Below are positions 61,201 to 63,148 of a stretch of DNA of 64,000 nucleotides, in pieces (positions within the stretch are counted from its first letter, which is position 1; each line of letters begins with the position of its first letter). The stretch spans positions 10,732,435 through 10,796,434 of the forward strand of contig CM068546.1 of assembly GCA_035048495.1 (NCBI GenBank), given 5' to 3'. Below the pieces are notes generated by a model. That model ran no database searches. It was not told where the DNA came from and saw only the letters and a program-made list of their open reading frames with translations. This DNA comes from Euptelea pleiosperma. Its lineage: Eukaryota > Streptophyta > Magnoliopsida > Ranunculales > Eupteleaceae. Position numbers and translations under genes: made by a program.

Positions 61201-63148
61201 CCACCCAACCATCACGTCTGTATTGTGGCACATGTGAGGAGGTCTACTATCTTCCTCAGAAAGGCACAATCAAGGTAATCTAGTATACCTTCATAGTAGT
61301 ATGATATTCTGCTTGTGTTTTTGTGGGTCCATTAGTGTTACCCAGATATAGGATGTGGATACAGTGTTACATTTAAATAATATATAAGTAATAGCTGAAA
61401 ATGATATTTTTATAAACTGAAAATTGTTTGAAGAAGTGTGTCGGCATGTGTCCACACATACTTCAGTTATTTTCCAAGTAACCAACAATTAAGTTTTCAA
61501 CCAACCTAAAGTGGAAATAGGAGCATGTCTATGTTGAGAAATGAGTTATTTCGTTAGGAGGCCCACTTTCTTGGAGCAAACATCCAGGCTCACTCGTGGG
61601 ATTTCCTAAAAGTGACATATAGTTCACATGGACACCAATCCAGGCCGTTCAAATGTTGGACTAGACTTTGGATCGGCTGGAATCAGATCTTCATGCTGTT
61701 TGTATGAATCCTAACTATCTGATTGGGAGCCTATAAATAATAGCTGAAAATGATATTTTTATAAACTGAAAATTGTTTGAAGAAGTGTGTCGGCATGTGT
61801 CCACACATACTTCAGTTATTTTCCAAGTAACCAACAATTAAGTTTTCAACCAGAAGAATTTGGGAGTGATAGAACCTAAAGTGGAAATAGGAGCATGTCT
61901 ATGTTGAGAAATGAGTTATTTCATTATGAGGCCCACTTGGAGCAAACATCCAGGCTCACTCGTGGGATTTCCTAAAAGTGACATATAGTTCACATGGACA
62001 CCAATCCAGGCCGTTCAAATGTTGGACTAGACTTTGGAATAAACGTGCCACCCAAAAAAAACTATATTCCAGGTCATCAATTGGAGTTCAAATGGCACGC
62101 CACCACTTGAATTTGCATAAACCAAACTACACACTTCTTAGACTTTCTGACCATTCAAAAAAGAGCCTGCATTCATATAGGTTATTACTCACCCAGTTCA
62201 GTGGGTTACTGCATTAACAGATGGTTAGGATTGTTGGTAGAGTGTAATTTTTGGTCCATGGCCAATCTAGAGGTTGGACCCACATTTTTATGGTCTGAAT
62301 TGAGGGCCATCTGTCTCCTCATGTTAGATCATTCCTTTATGGTAGAAAAGAAAGCCTGGATTGCCAATACAAAAAAAAAACTATTCCCGTGATATTTTTC
62401 ATTTATAATACATCCTCATTCAGCCTGGAATTTTTTTAGTTTTGCTTTTCTTCTCATGGTCGATTTTCTGATGATCTACTTGATGCTTTCATAGCTGTAC
62501 AAGGAACTCGTGTGCCCTCTGGACAACTTTGAGCTATTAATCTTCTCCATGGTTGGCCCAGAAGCCAAGTCATTCCCCCTCTGTCCTTACTGCTATAACA
62601 ACCCTCCTTTTGAAGGTGTAGATGCACTCTTCGGTGCCATTAAGCGAGACAGTACAGGCAAGTTGGGCAAGGGAGCTGGCATGCCCTGCTTCCTCTGCCC
62701 GCACCCCACATGCCGACACTCTCTGATAGCACAAGGAGTGTGTGCCTGTCCTGAGTGTAACGGCACTCTTGTCCTTGATCCAGTAAGCGCCCCAAAGTGG
62801 AGGCTCTATTGCAACATGTGCAACTGCCTCGTCTTCCTCCCTCAGGGTGCCCACCGGATCTCAACCACCCGTGAACGGTGCCCAGAATGTGATTCAACAA
62901 TCATAGAAGTGGACTTCAATAAAAAGACGACGCCTTTGAGTGACGGAGCTACTTTGCACGTTGGGTGCATTCTGTGTGATGAACTGCTACATTCACTCGT
63001 CGAAATGAAGCACGGCAAATCATTCTTCAAGCACATGAGAGGGAGAGGGAGAGGGAGAGGGAGGGGGAGAGGGAGAGGAGTCAGTAGGGGAAGAGGACGG
63101 GGTAGTGGGAATTGGGCAGACCCCAAGATGAGCTTCCGAGATTTCTGA
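6009..63148 (+). CDS. TOP3B: DNA topoisomerase 3-beta gene, ten exons, 5' end outside window
   Basis: Join of 6009-6252, 22853-23015, 23110-23229, 40947-41026, 43833-44111, 45866-46034, 46297-46425, 46617-46829, 61095-61274 and 62495-63148, which is 2231 nt or about 742 residues plus a stop. The exons run in the order of plant and animal TOP3B, and each junction keeps frame with GT donors and AG acceptors. Visible landmarks are [23 protein letters not shown], the active-site motif [25 protein letters not shown], several CxxC zinc-finger pairs and an RG-rich tail. Type IA topoisomerases cut one strand through a 5'-phosphotyrosine; animal TOP3B works with TDRD3 on DNA and mRNA. Plant TOP3B is about 860 residues, so about 120-130 N-terminal residues (most of the TOPRIM domain) lie left of base 1. 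The [12 protein letters not shown] C-terminal zinc region and RG tail separate it from TOP3A. Introns make up about 96 percent of the span, mostly retrotransposons. No nonsense codon or frameshift was found, so the gene is probably functional. Confidence 0.93.
6253..7679 (+). other. TOP3B intron A-B, original left part
   Basis: Unique-looking AT-rich intron sequence with a G-rich patch near 6620 and T-runs. Exon A-B protein continuity shows this is intron. No open frame or recognisable element. The rest of the original intron is 15203-15236 and 22672-22852, so without insertions it was about 1.6 kb. Confidence 0.7.
7690..7908 (+). repeat. 5' LTR of copia element 2 (3' end deleted)
   Basis: Matches 9571-9798 closely from TGTTGTCAGGG to TACACTCT and then breaks off into pol sequence. 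The last bases of the LTR (ending GACAACA in the other copy) are lost in the deletion. Confidence 0.85.
7912..9562 (+). pseudogene. Copia RT and RNase H remnant, element 2
   Basis: Readable in frame with family [54 protein letters not shown], then [14 protein letters not shown] with the catalytic YVDD, and RNase H with [15 protein letters not shown] and CDNKAV. Nonsense codons lie near 8492, 8522 and 8804; two replace glutamine codons by TAG. A deletion of about 50 bp near 9468 removes the run between EKLG and VADVLTKGV. The end FAPA-stop is kept just before the polypurine tract. Confidence 0.85.
9571..9798 (+). repeat. 3' LTR of copia element 2
   Basis: 228 bp, TGTTGTC at the start and GACAACA at the end, followed at once by the target duplicate AATAG. 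Confidence 0.88.
9799..10214 (-). repeat. 3' LTR of the gypsy relic
   Basis: Aligns with 14825-15202 from CAACAAACAA through ATAGGGCTATAACTACATT to GGATGCATCA, with many substitutions, so it is old. Its first 10 bp are separated by copia element 2. Confidence 0.7.
10413..10605 (-). pseudogene. Gypsy integrase C-terminal fragment
   Basis: Minus-strand reading [20 protein letters not shown], then [20 protein letters not shown] and a stop at 10413. The G-x-F-x-I..K.N.NA and TFNVSDL pattern is the usual end of plant Ty3/gypsy polyproteins. The upstream end is cut by the G-tract at 10607, whose complement adds spurious prolines to the open frame. Confidence 0.7.
10607..11090 (+). repeat. Dispersed G-tract repeat, copy 1
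   Basis: Starts with a run of about 16 G, then TGTGAATAGGACAAT, and further on GAATTTATAGTGGTTGGGTG. The same landmarks occur in the copy at 38587-39650 (TGAATAGGACAAT and GATTTATAGTGGTTCGGTG). No coding sequence. The class of element is not decided here; the right border is approximate. Confidence 0.5.
11144..11527 (-). pseudogene. Integrase C-terminus from a second copia lineage
   Basis: Minus-strand [20 protein letters not shown], then [36 protein letters not shown] and a glutamine-rich end with a stop at 11144. The FGCPAY.HV and GYRLWCP-like pattern belongs to a different copia lineage from elements 1-8, which read FGCVCYVH and GYKCYHP. It is joined at about 11527 to family A integrase of element 3. 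Confidence 0.75.
11528..13308 (-). pseudogene. Copia gag, protease and integrase N-part, element 3
   Basis: ATG at 13308 (MATPKDN) starts gag. Stops near 13199 and 13151 interrupt the head, after which it is open from 13140 to 11812. It shows KLDG-type gag head, zinc knuckle [14 protein letters not shown], and protease [14 protein letters not shown] frameshift near 11880 moves the frame; integrase then reads [25 protein letters not shown] and FDIVHSDVW, where family A sequence ends at about 11528. Confidence 0.82.
13971..14178 (-). repeat. 5' LTR of copia element 3
   Basis: Begins AGTTGAAGTTGAG after the primer-binding-site complement and ends near GTGACAA, a worn form of the family A end GATAACA. 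Contains the family A stretch ATGTCATGCTTGTGTCACAT. Confidence 0.75.
14218..14530 (-). pseudogene. Ty3/gypsy gag fragment
   Basis: Minus-strand reading [31 protein letters not shown], a stop, then [20 protein letters not shown]. The FDGxLDPDxFLxWL-like core preceded by a glycine-arginine stretch is typical of plant gypsy gag. It lies between copia element 3 and the right gypsy LTR. Confidence 0.68.
14531..14824 (-). other. Gypsy leader region
   Basis: Between the gag fragment and the right LTR. No convincing open frame; small + strand frames here have no recognisable content. It is expected to hold the gypsy primer-binding site next to 14825, but no clean tRNA match was recognised. Confidence 0.4.
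14825..15202 (-). repeat. 5' LTR of the gypsy relic
   Basis: 378 bp, TGAAACAACAAC to GATGCATCA, aligned along its length with 9799-10214. Divergence and indels between the two copies show an old insertion. Confidence 0.68.
15242..15432 (-). repeat. 3' LTR of copia element 4
   Basis: 191 bp from AGTTGCAATGG to GATAACA on the + strand; matches 22467-22666. It is preceded on the + strand by ACTCC. Confidence 0.88.
15433..18485 (-). pseudogene. Copia pol remnant, element 4
   Basis: From right to left: protease [13 protein letters not shown] at the start of the open stretch 18485-18147; integrase with [24 protein letters not shown] and GCVCYVH; RT with [29 protein letters not shown] and [14 protein letters not shown]; RNase H toward 15500. 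At least six frame breaks separate these pieces. No functional product is possible. Confidence 0.85.
18791..18995 (-). repeat. 3' LTR of copia element 5
   Basis: 205 bp, AGTTGAATGATC to GATAACA, similar throughout to 20709-20921 apart from scattered changes and small indels in the purine-rich part. Confidence 0.9.
18996..20390 (-). pseudogene. Copia RT and RNase H remnant, element 5
   Basis: Reading from 20390 down: [13 protein letters not shown] start, [17 protein letters not shown] (20222-20170), [34 protein letters not shown], then RNase H with [19 protein letters not shown] near 19380. Several frameshifts and stops are present. The RT N-terminus is joined by deletion to the leader at about 20390. 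Confidence 0.82.
20709..20921 (-). repeat. 5' LTR of copia element 5
   Basis: 213 bp, AGTTGAATGATC directly after the primer-binding-site complement, ending GATAACA and followed by GAGGG. Confidence 0.9.
22467..22666 (-). repeat. 5' LTR of copia element 4
   Basis: 200 bp from AGTTGCAATGG to GATAACA, abutting primer-binding-site complement GCTCGGATACCA at 22455-22466 and followed by ACTTC. Confidence 0.88.
22853..23015 (+). CDS. TOP3B: TOP3B exon B (QTPTLG motif)
   Basis: Acceptor TTTCAG ends at 22852. The exon finishes the split serine and reads [17 protein letters not shown], then [13 protein letters not shown] and [14 protein letters not shown]. Donor GTGAGG starts at 23016. The QTPTLG stretch is a conserved type IA topoisomerase motif close to the active site. 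The separate open frame starting at 22767 is this exon plus upstream intron. Length is 163 bp, entering with one base of a codon and ending on a codon boundary. Confidence 0.93.
23110..23229 (+). CDS. TOP3B: TOP3B exon C
   Basis: Forty whole codons between acceptor CACAG (ends 23109) and donor GTCAGT (23230). The exon reads [20 protein letters not shown] and ends [12 protein letters not shown], the strongly conserved run that leads into [10 protein letters not shown] of the next exon, 17.7 kb away. This region belongs to the strand-gate arch. The variable middle part (lysine- and glutamate-rich) is usual for the family. Confidence 0.92.
23230..24616 (+). other. TOP3B intron C-D, original left part
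   Basis: AT-rich intron sequence without recognisable genes. A possible 3' end of a retroposon with an A-run is at about 23860-24043. Sequence starting GTCACGCCCAAATAC near 24271 looks repeat-like but could not be classed. Small frames here match nothing recognised and do not continue TOP3B. Confidence 0.5.
23860..24043 (+). repeat. Possible retroposon 3' end with A-tail
   Basis: T-rich sequence ending ATTGATACTTACC followed by 13 A, a style common at plant LINE and SINE 3' ends. A 17-bp near-direct repeat (CTAGTGATGAATTGATA and CTAGCGATGAATTGATA) lies on both sides of the A-run. No coding part was recognised, so this is tentative. Confidence 0.3.
24622..24831 (-). repeat. 3' LTR of copia element 6
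   Basis: 210 bp, TGTTGTAATCTTGG to GACAACA; preceded by AAAGG. Confidence 0.93.
24839..28522 (-). pseudogene. Copia gag C-part and pol, element 6
   Basis: One frame from 28522 to 24839, broken only by TGA at 26099-26101 in MNSV-stop. Content in order: zinc knuckle [14 protein letters not shown], protease [13 protein letters not shown], integrase with [37 protein letters not shown] and NGTAERK, RT with [15 protein letters not shown] and [14 protein letters not shown], RNase H with [13 protein letters not shown] and CDNKAA, ending FAPA-stop. All catalytic residues remain, so a handful of mutations inactivate it. Confidence 0.92.
28473..29238 (-). pseudogene. Copia gag of element 6, start codon lost
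   Basis: Homologous to gag of element 7, where ATG opens [11 protein letters not shown]. Here that codon reads AGG, and the open frame instead runs in from an upstream ATG at 29306. Content: [33 protein letters not shown] and [14 protein letters not shown]. The frame shifts at about 28500, before the zinc knuckle. Confidence 0.88.
29307..29741 (-). other. Leader of copia element 6 with GC-rich short repeats
   Basis: Untranslated leader between the primer-binding site and gag. It carries several copies of a motif around GAGTGGGCGGCTA spaced about 60 bp (29510-29610), shared with elements 7 and 8. These could form RNA structure for packaging, which is inference only. Confidence 0.6.
29754..29963 (-). 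repeat. 5' LTR of copia element 6
   Basis: 210 bp, TGTTGTAATG to GACAACA, directly after the primer-binding-site complement and followed by AAAGG. Confidence 0.93.
29969..31227 (+). other. TOP3B intron C-D, middle part
   Basis: Intron sequence between copia element 6 and the older copia element 10. It contains a worn tandem duplication (30613-30930). The 87-codon open frame at 30339-30602 matches no family I recognise and is not called a gene. Confidence 0.5.
30613..30930 (+). repeat. Degenerate two-copy tandem repeat
   Basis: ATATGAAGATAA, CATTAGCTCT, TATCA and TTTAT-TCTTTATCT landmarks recur in the same order in 30613-30760 and 30810-30930, about 197 bp apart. No coding content. Function unknown; probably an old local duplication. 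Confidence 0.45.
31350..32660 (-). pseudogene. Copia RT and gag remnants, element 10
   Basis: Minus-strand pieces: [19 protein letters not shown] near 31690-31740, [14 protein letters not shown] near 31390-31430, then directly gag with [30 protein letters not shown] (31870-32000) and, beyond the [24 protein letters not shown] (32390-32450). The RT-to-gag join near 31835 shows a large internal deletion. Several stops and frame changes are present. Confidence 0.72.
32004..32279. mobile_element. hAT-type MITE, target duplication CATACAAC
   Basis: 276 bp with imperfect terminal inverted repeats: CATGGTTTACAATTTCGG at the left, and the complement of the right end CTAGGTTTAAAATTTCG. Exact 8-bp copies CATACAAC lie at 31996-32003 and 32280-32287. 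The size, lack of coding capacity and 8-bp duplication fit a hAT MITE. It landed in gag of copia element 10. Confidence 0.82.
32680..32889 (-). repeat. 3' LTR of copia element 7
   Basis: 210 bp, TGTTGTAATCTTGG to GACAACA; preceded by AAGGT. Confidence 0.94.
32897..34705 (-). pseudogene. Copia reverse transcriptase and RNase H frame, element 7
   Basis: 602 open codons. The first ones precede the frame change; homology in this frame starts at about [17 protein letters not shown] motifs [47 protein letters not shown] and [14 protein letters not shown] are followed by RNase H with [25 protein letters not shown] and CDNKAA, ending [15 protein letters not shown] next to the polypurine tract. All expected catalytic residues are visible. 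It is separated from the Gag-integrase frame by one frame change. Confidence 0.92.
34563..37289 (-). pseudogene. Copia Gag-protease-integrase frame, element 7
   Basis: 908 open codons from ATG at 37289 ([11 protein letters not shown]). Gag head [20 protein letters not shown], zinc knuckle [14 protein letters not shown] near residue 270, protease [13 protein letters not shown] near 385, integrase with [37 protein letters not shown] and [11 protein letters not shown], and C-part [10 protein letters not shown]. The frame runs off at the stop at 34563 because of a net one-base change near 34610. Otherwise it would continue into RT. Confidence 0.92.
37863..38071 (-). repeat. 5' LTR of copia element 7
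   Basis: 209 bp; differs from the 3' LTR by a few substitutions and a 2-bp change in the TA run. Followed by AAGGT. Confidence 0.94.
38077..38586 (-). other. Leader fragment of copia element 10
   Basis: Non-coding sequence lying between element 7 and the G-tract repeat, interpreted as leader of element 10 from its position. No open frame of interest; a 65-codon frame at 38320-38517 is unremarkable. Confidence 0.4.
38587..39650 (+). repeat. Dispersed G-tract repeat, copy 2
   Basis: Begins with about 12 G then TTGAATAGGACAAT, has GATTTATAGTGGTTCGGTG near 38758, and toward the end contains GC-rich blocks of GGGGGCGCCC type (39430-39530). Shares its first 200 bp with the copy at 10607-11090. 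It could be a solo LTR of an unplaced family. Borders are approximate and no target duplication was found. Confidence 0.45.
40005..40109 (-). repeat. 5' LTR of copia element 10 (approximate)
   Basis: Starts TGTCAGGAAAGG right after GCTTTGATACCA (39993-40004). Resembles 31228-31345. The right border is a guess at a TTTACA end and may lie further right. Confidence 0.55.
40110..40946 (+). other. TOP3B intron C-D, right part
   Basis: AT-rich intron leading to the acceptor ATCCAG of exon D. No recognisable gene or element. Sequence around 40740-40830 (TGCTTGGACGCTAAGTGC) may be a repeat end but cannot be placed. Confidence 0.5.
40947..41026 (+). CDS. TOP3B: TOP3B exon D
   Basis: An 80-bp exon after acceptor ATCCAG (ends 40946). 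It encodes [20 protein letters not shown] then YTQGFI, and ends with AG of a serine codon before donor GTTTTC at 41027. The next exon supplies C and then YPRTEST, so the catalytic-tyrosine motif is split across the junction. The A and Q helices seen here ([14 protein letters not shown]) are hallmarks of type IA enzymes. Confidence 0.92.
41064..41106. repeat. (GC)n(AC)n microsatellite
   Basis: A short GC run followed by about 17 AC units in intron D-E. Confidence 0.9.
42457..42596 (+). repeat. 90-bp period duplication with CT microsatellite
   Basis: CCTATGATTAGCACAATAAT followed by AGATTTTTTGGCCCTT occurs twice, 90 bp apart, each time preceded by a CT run. The longer CT run is at 42509-42561. 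Confidence 0.88.
42998..43221 (+). repeat. 90-bp tandem duplication followed by CT and TA microsatellites
   Basis: The unit starting ATATTGTGAAGAACTTAAGA occurs at 43001 and 43091, apparently identical for the whole unit, and is followed by a CT run and a TA run to 43221. Confidence 0.9.
43833..44111 (+). CDS. TOP3B: TOP3B exon E with catalytic tyrosine
   Basis: Acceptor CACTGCAG ends at 43832. The exon begins with C completing serine and then TAT (43834-43836), the tyrosine of [10 protein letters not shown] that forms the covalent 5'-phosphotyrosyl bond in this family. It continues through [44 protein letters not shown] and TVSPDCKYI, and ends with AG of an arginine codon before donor GTACTA. 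It has no long ATG-initiated frame of its own. The sequence is open throughout and all catalytic landmarks are intact. Confidence 0.93.
44112..45865 (+). other. TOP3B intron E-F
   Basis: AT-rich intron. CTATGATACCCTGATACTTC at 44514 resembles the left terminus of the MITE at 57599, so a worn relative may start here, but its other end was not found. A T-run followed by GACAAGTAAAG near 44460-44480 looks like an antisense LINE tail. No coding exon is missing, since exons E and F join in frame. Confidence 0.55.
45866..46034 (+). CDS. TOP3B: TOP3B exon F
   Basis: After acceptor TTCCAG (ends 45865) the exon completes arginine (AG+G) and reads [36 protein letters not shown] and KIMKVDLYE, ending at donor GTAGTT (46035). 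This corresponds to the beta-rich part of the strand-gate domain in TOP3 enzymes. Length 169 bp keeps the frame with both neighbours. Confidence 0.92.
46297..46425 (+). CDS. TOP3B: TOP3B exon G (GIGTDAS motif)
   Basis: Forty-three codons following acceptor TTTTAG (ends 46296), read as [20 protein letters not shown], then [23 protein letters not shown], with donor GTTGAA at 46426. The GIGTDAS and HI segments are invariant in type IA topoisomerases and line the DNA-binding cleft. Intron F-G is only about 260 bp and intron G-H about 190 bp. This shows the compact ancestral gene structure where no elements have landed. Confidence 0.92.
46617..46829 (+). CDS. TOP3B: TOP3B exon H
   Basis: Seventy-one codons: [56 protein letters not shown] and YSYFVKQ, closing at donor GTGATG (46830). 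The acceptor AAG at 46615-46616 has a weak pyrimidine tract. The protein continuity (NFVQ-VLAGRR) is what fixes it. This is the end of the conserved gate-forming core. The following intron is 14.3 kb and full of mobile DNA. Confidence 0.9.
46830..46879 (+). other. TOP3B intron H-I, left edge
   Basis: Short intron sequence between donor GTGATG and the start of the copia RNase H relic. Confidence 0.5.
46880..47263 (-). pseudogene. Copia RNase H remnant (relic 9)
   Basis: Minus-strand reading with [29 protein letters not shown], then a [12 protein letters not shown] motif and [18 protein letters not shown]. Stops interrupt it. Continues at 52616. Confidence 0.75.
47269..47478 (+). repeat. 5' LTR of copia element 8
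   Basis: 210 bp, TGTTGTCAGG to GATTACAACA; preceded by AATAC and followed at once by the primer-binding site. Confidence 0.94.
48010..50575 (+). pseudogene. Copia gag, protease and integrase, element 8
   Basis: ATG at 48010 ([11 protein letters not shown]). Gag is open to 48468, where loss of about 8 bp relative to element 7 shifts the frame. The correct frame resumes by 48545 and runs to a TAG at 50573-50575, replacing a glutamine codon. Zinc knuckle [14 protein letters not shown], protease [13 protein letters not shown], integrase [24 protein letters not shown] and [11 protein letters not shown] are visible. Confidence 0.9.
50576..52393 (+). pseudogene. Copia RT and RNase H, element 8
   Basis: After the TAG, pol continues with a 24-bp tandem duplication coding RKGVRNCV twice (about 50737-50784), loss of one A near 50950, RT with [14 protein letters not shown], a TAG at 51736-51738, further TGA and TAG codons near 51928 and 51955, and a small deletion near 51990. 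It then reads RNase H with [16 protein letters not shown] and the end [15 protein letters not shown] at 52393. Confidence 0.9.
52401..52610 (+). repeat. 3' LTR of copia element 8
   Basis: 210 bp; about five differences from the 5' LTR; followed by AATAC. Confidence 0.94.
52616..53170 (-). pseudogene. Copia RT remnant (relic 9)
   Basis: Minus-strand [28 protein letters not shown] (the catalytic core as YADD, a variant also found in other copia elements), [15 protein letters not shown] and [12 protein letters not shown] parts. Broken by stops. Adjoins an unplaced coding-like fragment at 53179. Confidence 0.75.
53179..53373 (-). pseudogene. Unplaced coding-like fragment beside copia relic 9
   Basis: Minus-strand open reading with [37 protein letters not shown] and [16 protein letters not shown], ending in a stop at 53179. 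The composition is protein-like and unlike copia domains. I do not recognise the family. It is directly followed by RT of relic 9 in the same direction, so it may be a captured host segment or part of a longer unrecognised gene. No splice or start signal supports a live gene. Confidence 0.35.
53598..55031. mobile_element. Non-autonomous hAT element inside the MITE, target duplication CTTAAAAT
   Basis: 1434 bp with exact 8-bp copies CTTAAAAT at 53590-53597 and 55032-55039. Left end CAAGGTTCTAAACTTCG and complement of the right end CATGGTTTTAAAATTCG are inverted repeats. The interior repeats AATTCGGCGAATT-like words, has two hairpins (54548-54606 and 54614-54639) and no transposase frame. It is non-coding and presumably mobilised in trans. 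Confidence 0.82.
54548..54639. repeat. Two adjacent hairpins in the hAT element
   Basis: TTGTTCGGACTGCTAAGTCC pairs with GGACTTAACAGTCTGAACAA (54548-54606) with a few mismatches. Just after it, TTGTTCGGAC pairs with GTCCGAACAA (54614-54639). Both stems share the arm TTGTTCGGAC. Confidence 0.75.
55122..57330 (+). mobile_element. Ty3/gypsy relic: gag, protease and 3' LTR-like end
   Basis: Sense-orientation relic. It keeps gag with a worn zinc knuckle (55770-55850), a protease-like stretch (56040-56300) and, at 57005-57020, a purine-rich tract ACTTGGGGAGGA followed by TGATTCAAACAC, which looks like the start of a 3' LTR reaching about 57330. RT and integrase are not recognisable. The 5' LTR is missing and borders are approximate. 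Confidence 0.6.
55192..56450 (+). pseudogene. Gypsy gag zinc knuckle and protease remnant
   Basis: Across frames: [14 protein letters not shown] (a zinc knuckle in which the usual histidine is tyrosine) near 55780-55825, then [20 protein letters not shown] near 56056-56115, a typical plant gypsy protease pattern with DGGS, and [10 protein letters not shown]. The 55750-55995 open frame is a shifted frame over the knuckle and following linker. Stops and shifts make it non-functional. Confidence 0.65.
57331..57590 (+). other. Intron sequence without recognised features
   Basis: Short stretch of intron H-I between the gypsy relic and the MITE. Words such as CTCGGTCTCAGGGATGACC recall worn repeat ends, but nothing could be supported. 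Confidence 0.4.
57599..57719. mobile_element. 121-bp hAT-type MITE, target duplication ATTTCACC
   Basis: Terminal inverted repeats: left CTATGATACCCGGATAC, complement of right end CTATGTTACCCGGATAC. Exact 8-bp copies ATTTCACC lie at 57591-57598 and 57720-57727. The interior is variants of CCGTATCCGTGTCGG. No coding capacity. Confidence 0.88.
57728..58745 (+). other. Intron H-I stretch, no gene; possibly part organellar
   Basis: No open frame is supported. Sequence around 57940-58250 (for example GAGAGTCACCTATGCTTCAC) has the mixed composition of plant organellar DNA but could not be placed. The rest is ordinary AT-rich intron. Confidence 0.35.
58750..59860 (-). other. Organelle-like DNA block (probable mitochondrial insert with plastid psbD piece)
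   Basis: GC content rises and words such as GGGAGCGGAGCGACCGAT (58993-59020) and CGAAGCGAAGATCATTCAC are of the kind common in plant mitochondrial genomes. At its right end is a piece matching plastid psbD (59722-59817). Plant mitochondria often carry plastid fragments, so one mitochondrial insert explains both. The 81-codon minus frame at 59401-59646 is not a protein I recognise. Borders are approximate. Confidence 0.5.
59722..59817 (-). pseudogene. psbD: Fragment of plastid psbD (photosystem II D2 protein)
   Basis: Minus-strand reading [20 protein letters not shown], then A and ILFFQ, the D2 stretch in a transmembrane segment. Between GVA and ILFFQ the codons differ from D2 (TLFLS for AIFRF), and homology ends after FFQ, so it is a diverged scrap of about 96 bp. 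Not expressible: no start and quick stops. Its neighbours are the organelle-like sequence, not plastid psbD flanks as I know them. Confidence 0.7.
59861..60147 (+). other. Intron H-I stretch without recognised features
   Basis: A 104-codon open frame crossing 59768-60082 starts in organelle-like sequence and matches nothing recognised. No element could be supported. Confidence 0.35.
60166..60794 (+). mobile_element. 5'-truncated LINE (L1 type), 18-bp target duplication
   Basis: Only the 3' end of a LINE remains: the zinc-binding end of the reverse-transcriptase ORF, then a short 3' UTR ending in A and TA repeats. ATATATAGCAGCTATGGC is present exactly at 60148-60165 and 60795-60812. Such long duplications and 5' truncation are marks of target-primed reverse transcription. 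Confidence 0.9.
60180..60693 (+). pseudogene. LINE ORF2 C-terminus (zf-RVT domain)
   Basis: [15 protein letters not shown], a stop where RWN or similar is usual, then [29 protein letters not shown] (Cys-Cys-His-Cys zinc pattern) and [17 protein letters not shown], the typical end of plant L1 ORF2. An open frame of 148 codons covers 60247-60693. RT and endonuclease are absent by truncation. Confidence 0.88.
60813..61094 (+). other. TOP3B intron H-I, right edge
   Basis: Ordinary intron sequence with a TC-rich tract (61020-61090) leading to the acceptor GCAG of exon I. Confidence 0.65.
61095..61274 (+). CDS. TOP3B: TOP3B exon I (first zinc-finger pair)
   Basis: Sixty codons after acceptor GCTGCAG (ends 61094): [20 protein letters not shown], then CGKC...CGTC (two CxxC pairs about 19 residues apart) and [12 protein letters not shown]. 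Donor is GTAATC at 61275. The spaced CxxC pairs match the first C-terminal zinc finger of TOP3B proteins. The sequence joins directly to [14 protein letters not shown] in exon J. Confidence 0.93.
61275..62494 (+). other. TOP3B intron I-J with duplicated segment
   Basis: 1.2-kb intron. Most of it is the two-copy repeat at 61389-62038. No coding content: the open frames at 61978-62217 and 62201-62392 match nothing and are ignored. Confidence 0.7.
61389..62038 (+). repeat. Two-copy tandem duplication of about 285-300 bp
   Basis: Copies 61389-61672 and 61738-62038 both start TAATAGCTGAAAATG and end GACTAGACTTTGGA, with an offset of 349 bp. They are nearly identical apart from about 20 bp (around GAATTTGGGAGTGATAG) present only in the second copy and a few changes around 61555 and 61922. 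The spacer is 61673-61737. Confidence 0.92.
62495..63148 (+). CDS. TOP3B: TOP3B terminal exon J (zinc fingers and RG-rich tail)
   Basis: Acceptor TTTCATAG ends at 62494 and the stop TGA is at 63146-63148; 217 residues. It reads [14 protein letters not shown], then cysteine pairs in CPYC, CFLC with HPTC, CPEC, CNMC, CPEC and CILC, indicating several zinc-binding knuckles. It ends with an arginine-glycine tract (63036-63111) and the conserved close PKMSFRDF. In animal TOP3B the RGG region binds RNA and TDRD3; the same role here is inference. The RG tract is encoded by near-perfect 6-bp repeats of GAGGGA type, so its length may vary between alleles. Confidence 0.94.
   Translation: MYKELVCPLDNFELLIFSMVGPEAKSFPLCPYCYNNPPFEGVDALFGAIKRDSTGKLGKGAGMPCFLCPHPTCRHSLIAQGVCACPECNGTLVLDPVSAPKWRLYCNMCNCLVFLPQGAHRISTTRERCPECDSTIIEVDFNKKTTPLSDGATLHVGCILCDELLHSLVEMKHGKSFFKHMRGRGRGRGRGRGRGVSRGRGRGSGNWADPKMSFRDF
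63036..63111 (+). repeat. GAGGGA-type hexanucleotide repeat coding the RG tail
   Basis: AGAGGGAGAGGG units within exon J encode alternating arginine and glycine, interrupted by VS. Coding microsatellite, in frame because the unit is 6 bp. Confidence 0.88.

Noticed and set aside
6009..63148. Identification as TOP3A instead of TOP3B
   Set aside because: The C-terminal layout CPLDNFEL, paired CxxC fingers, RG tail and end PKMSFRDF match TOP3B; TOP3A has GRF-type zinc fingers that are not seen.
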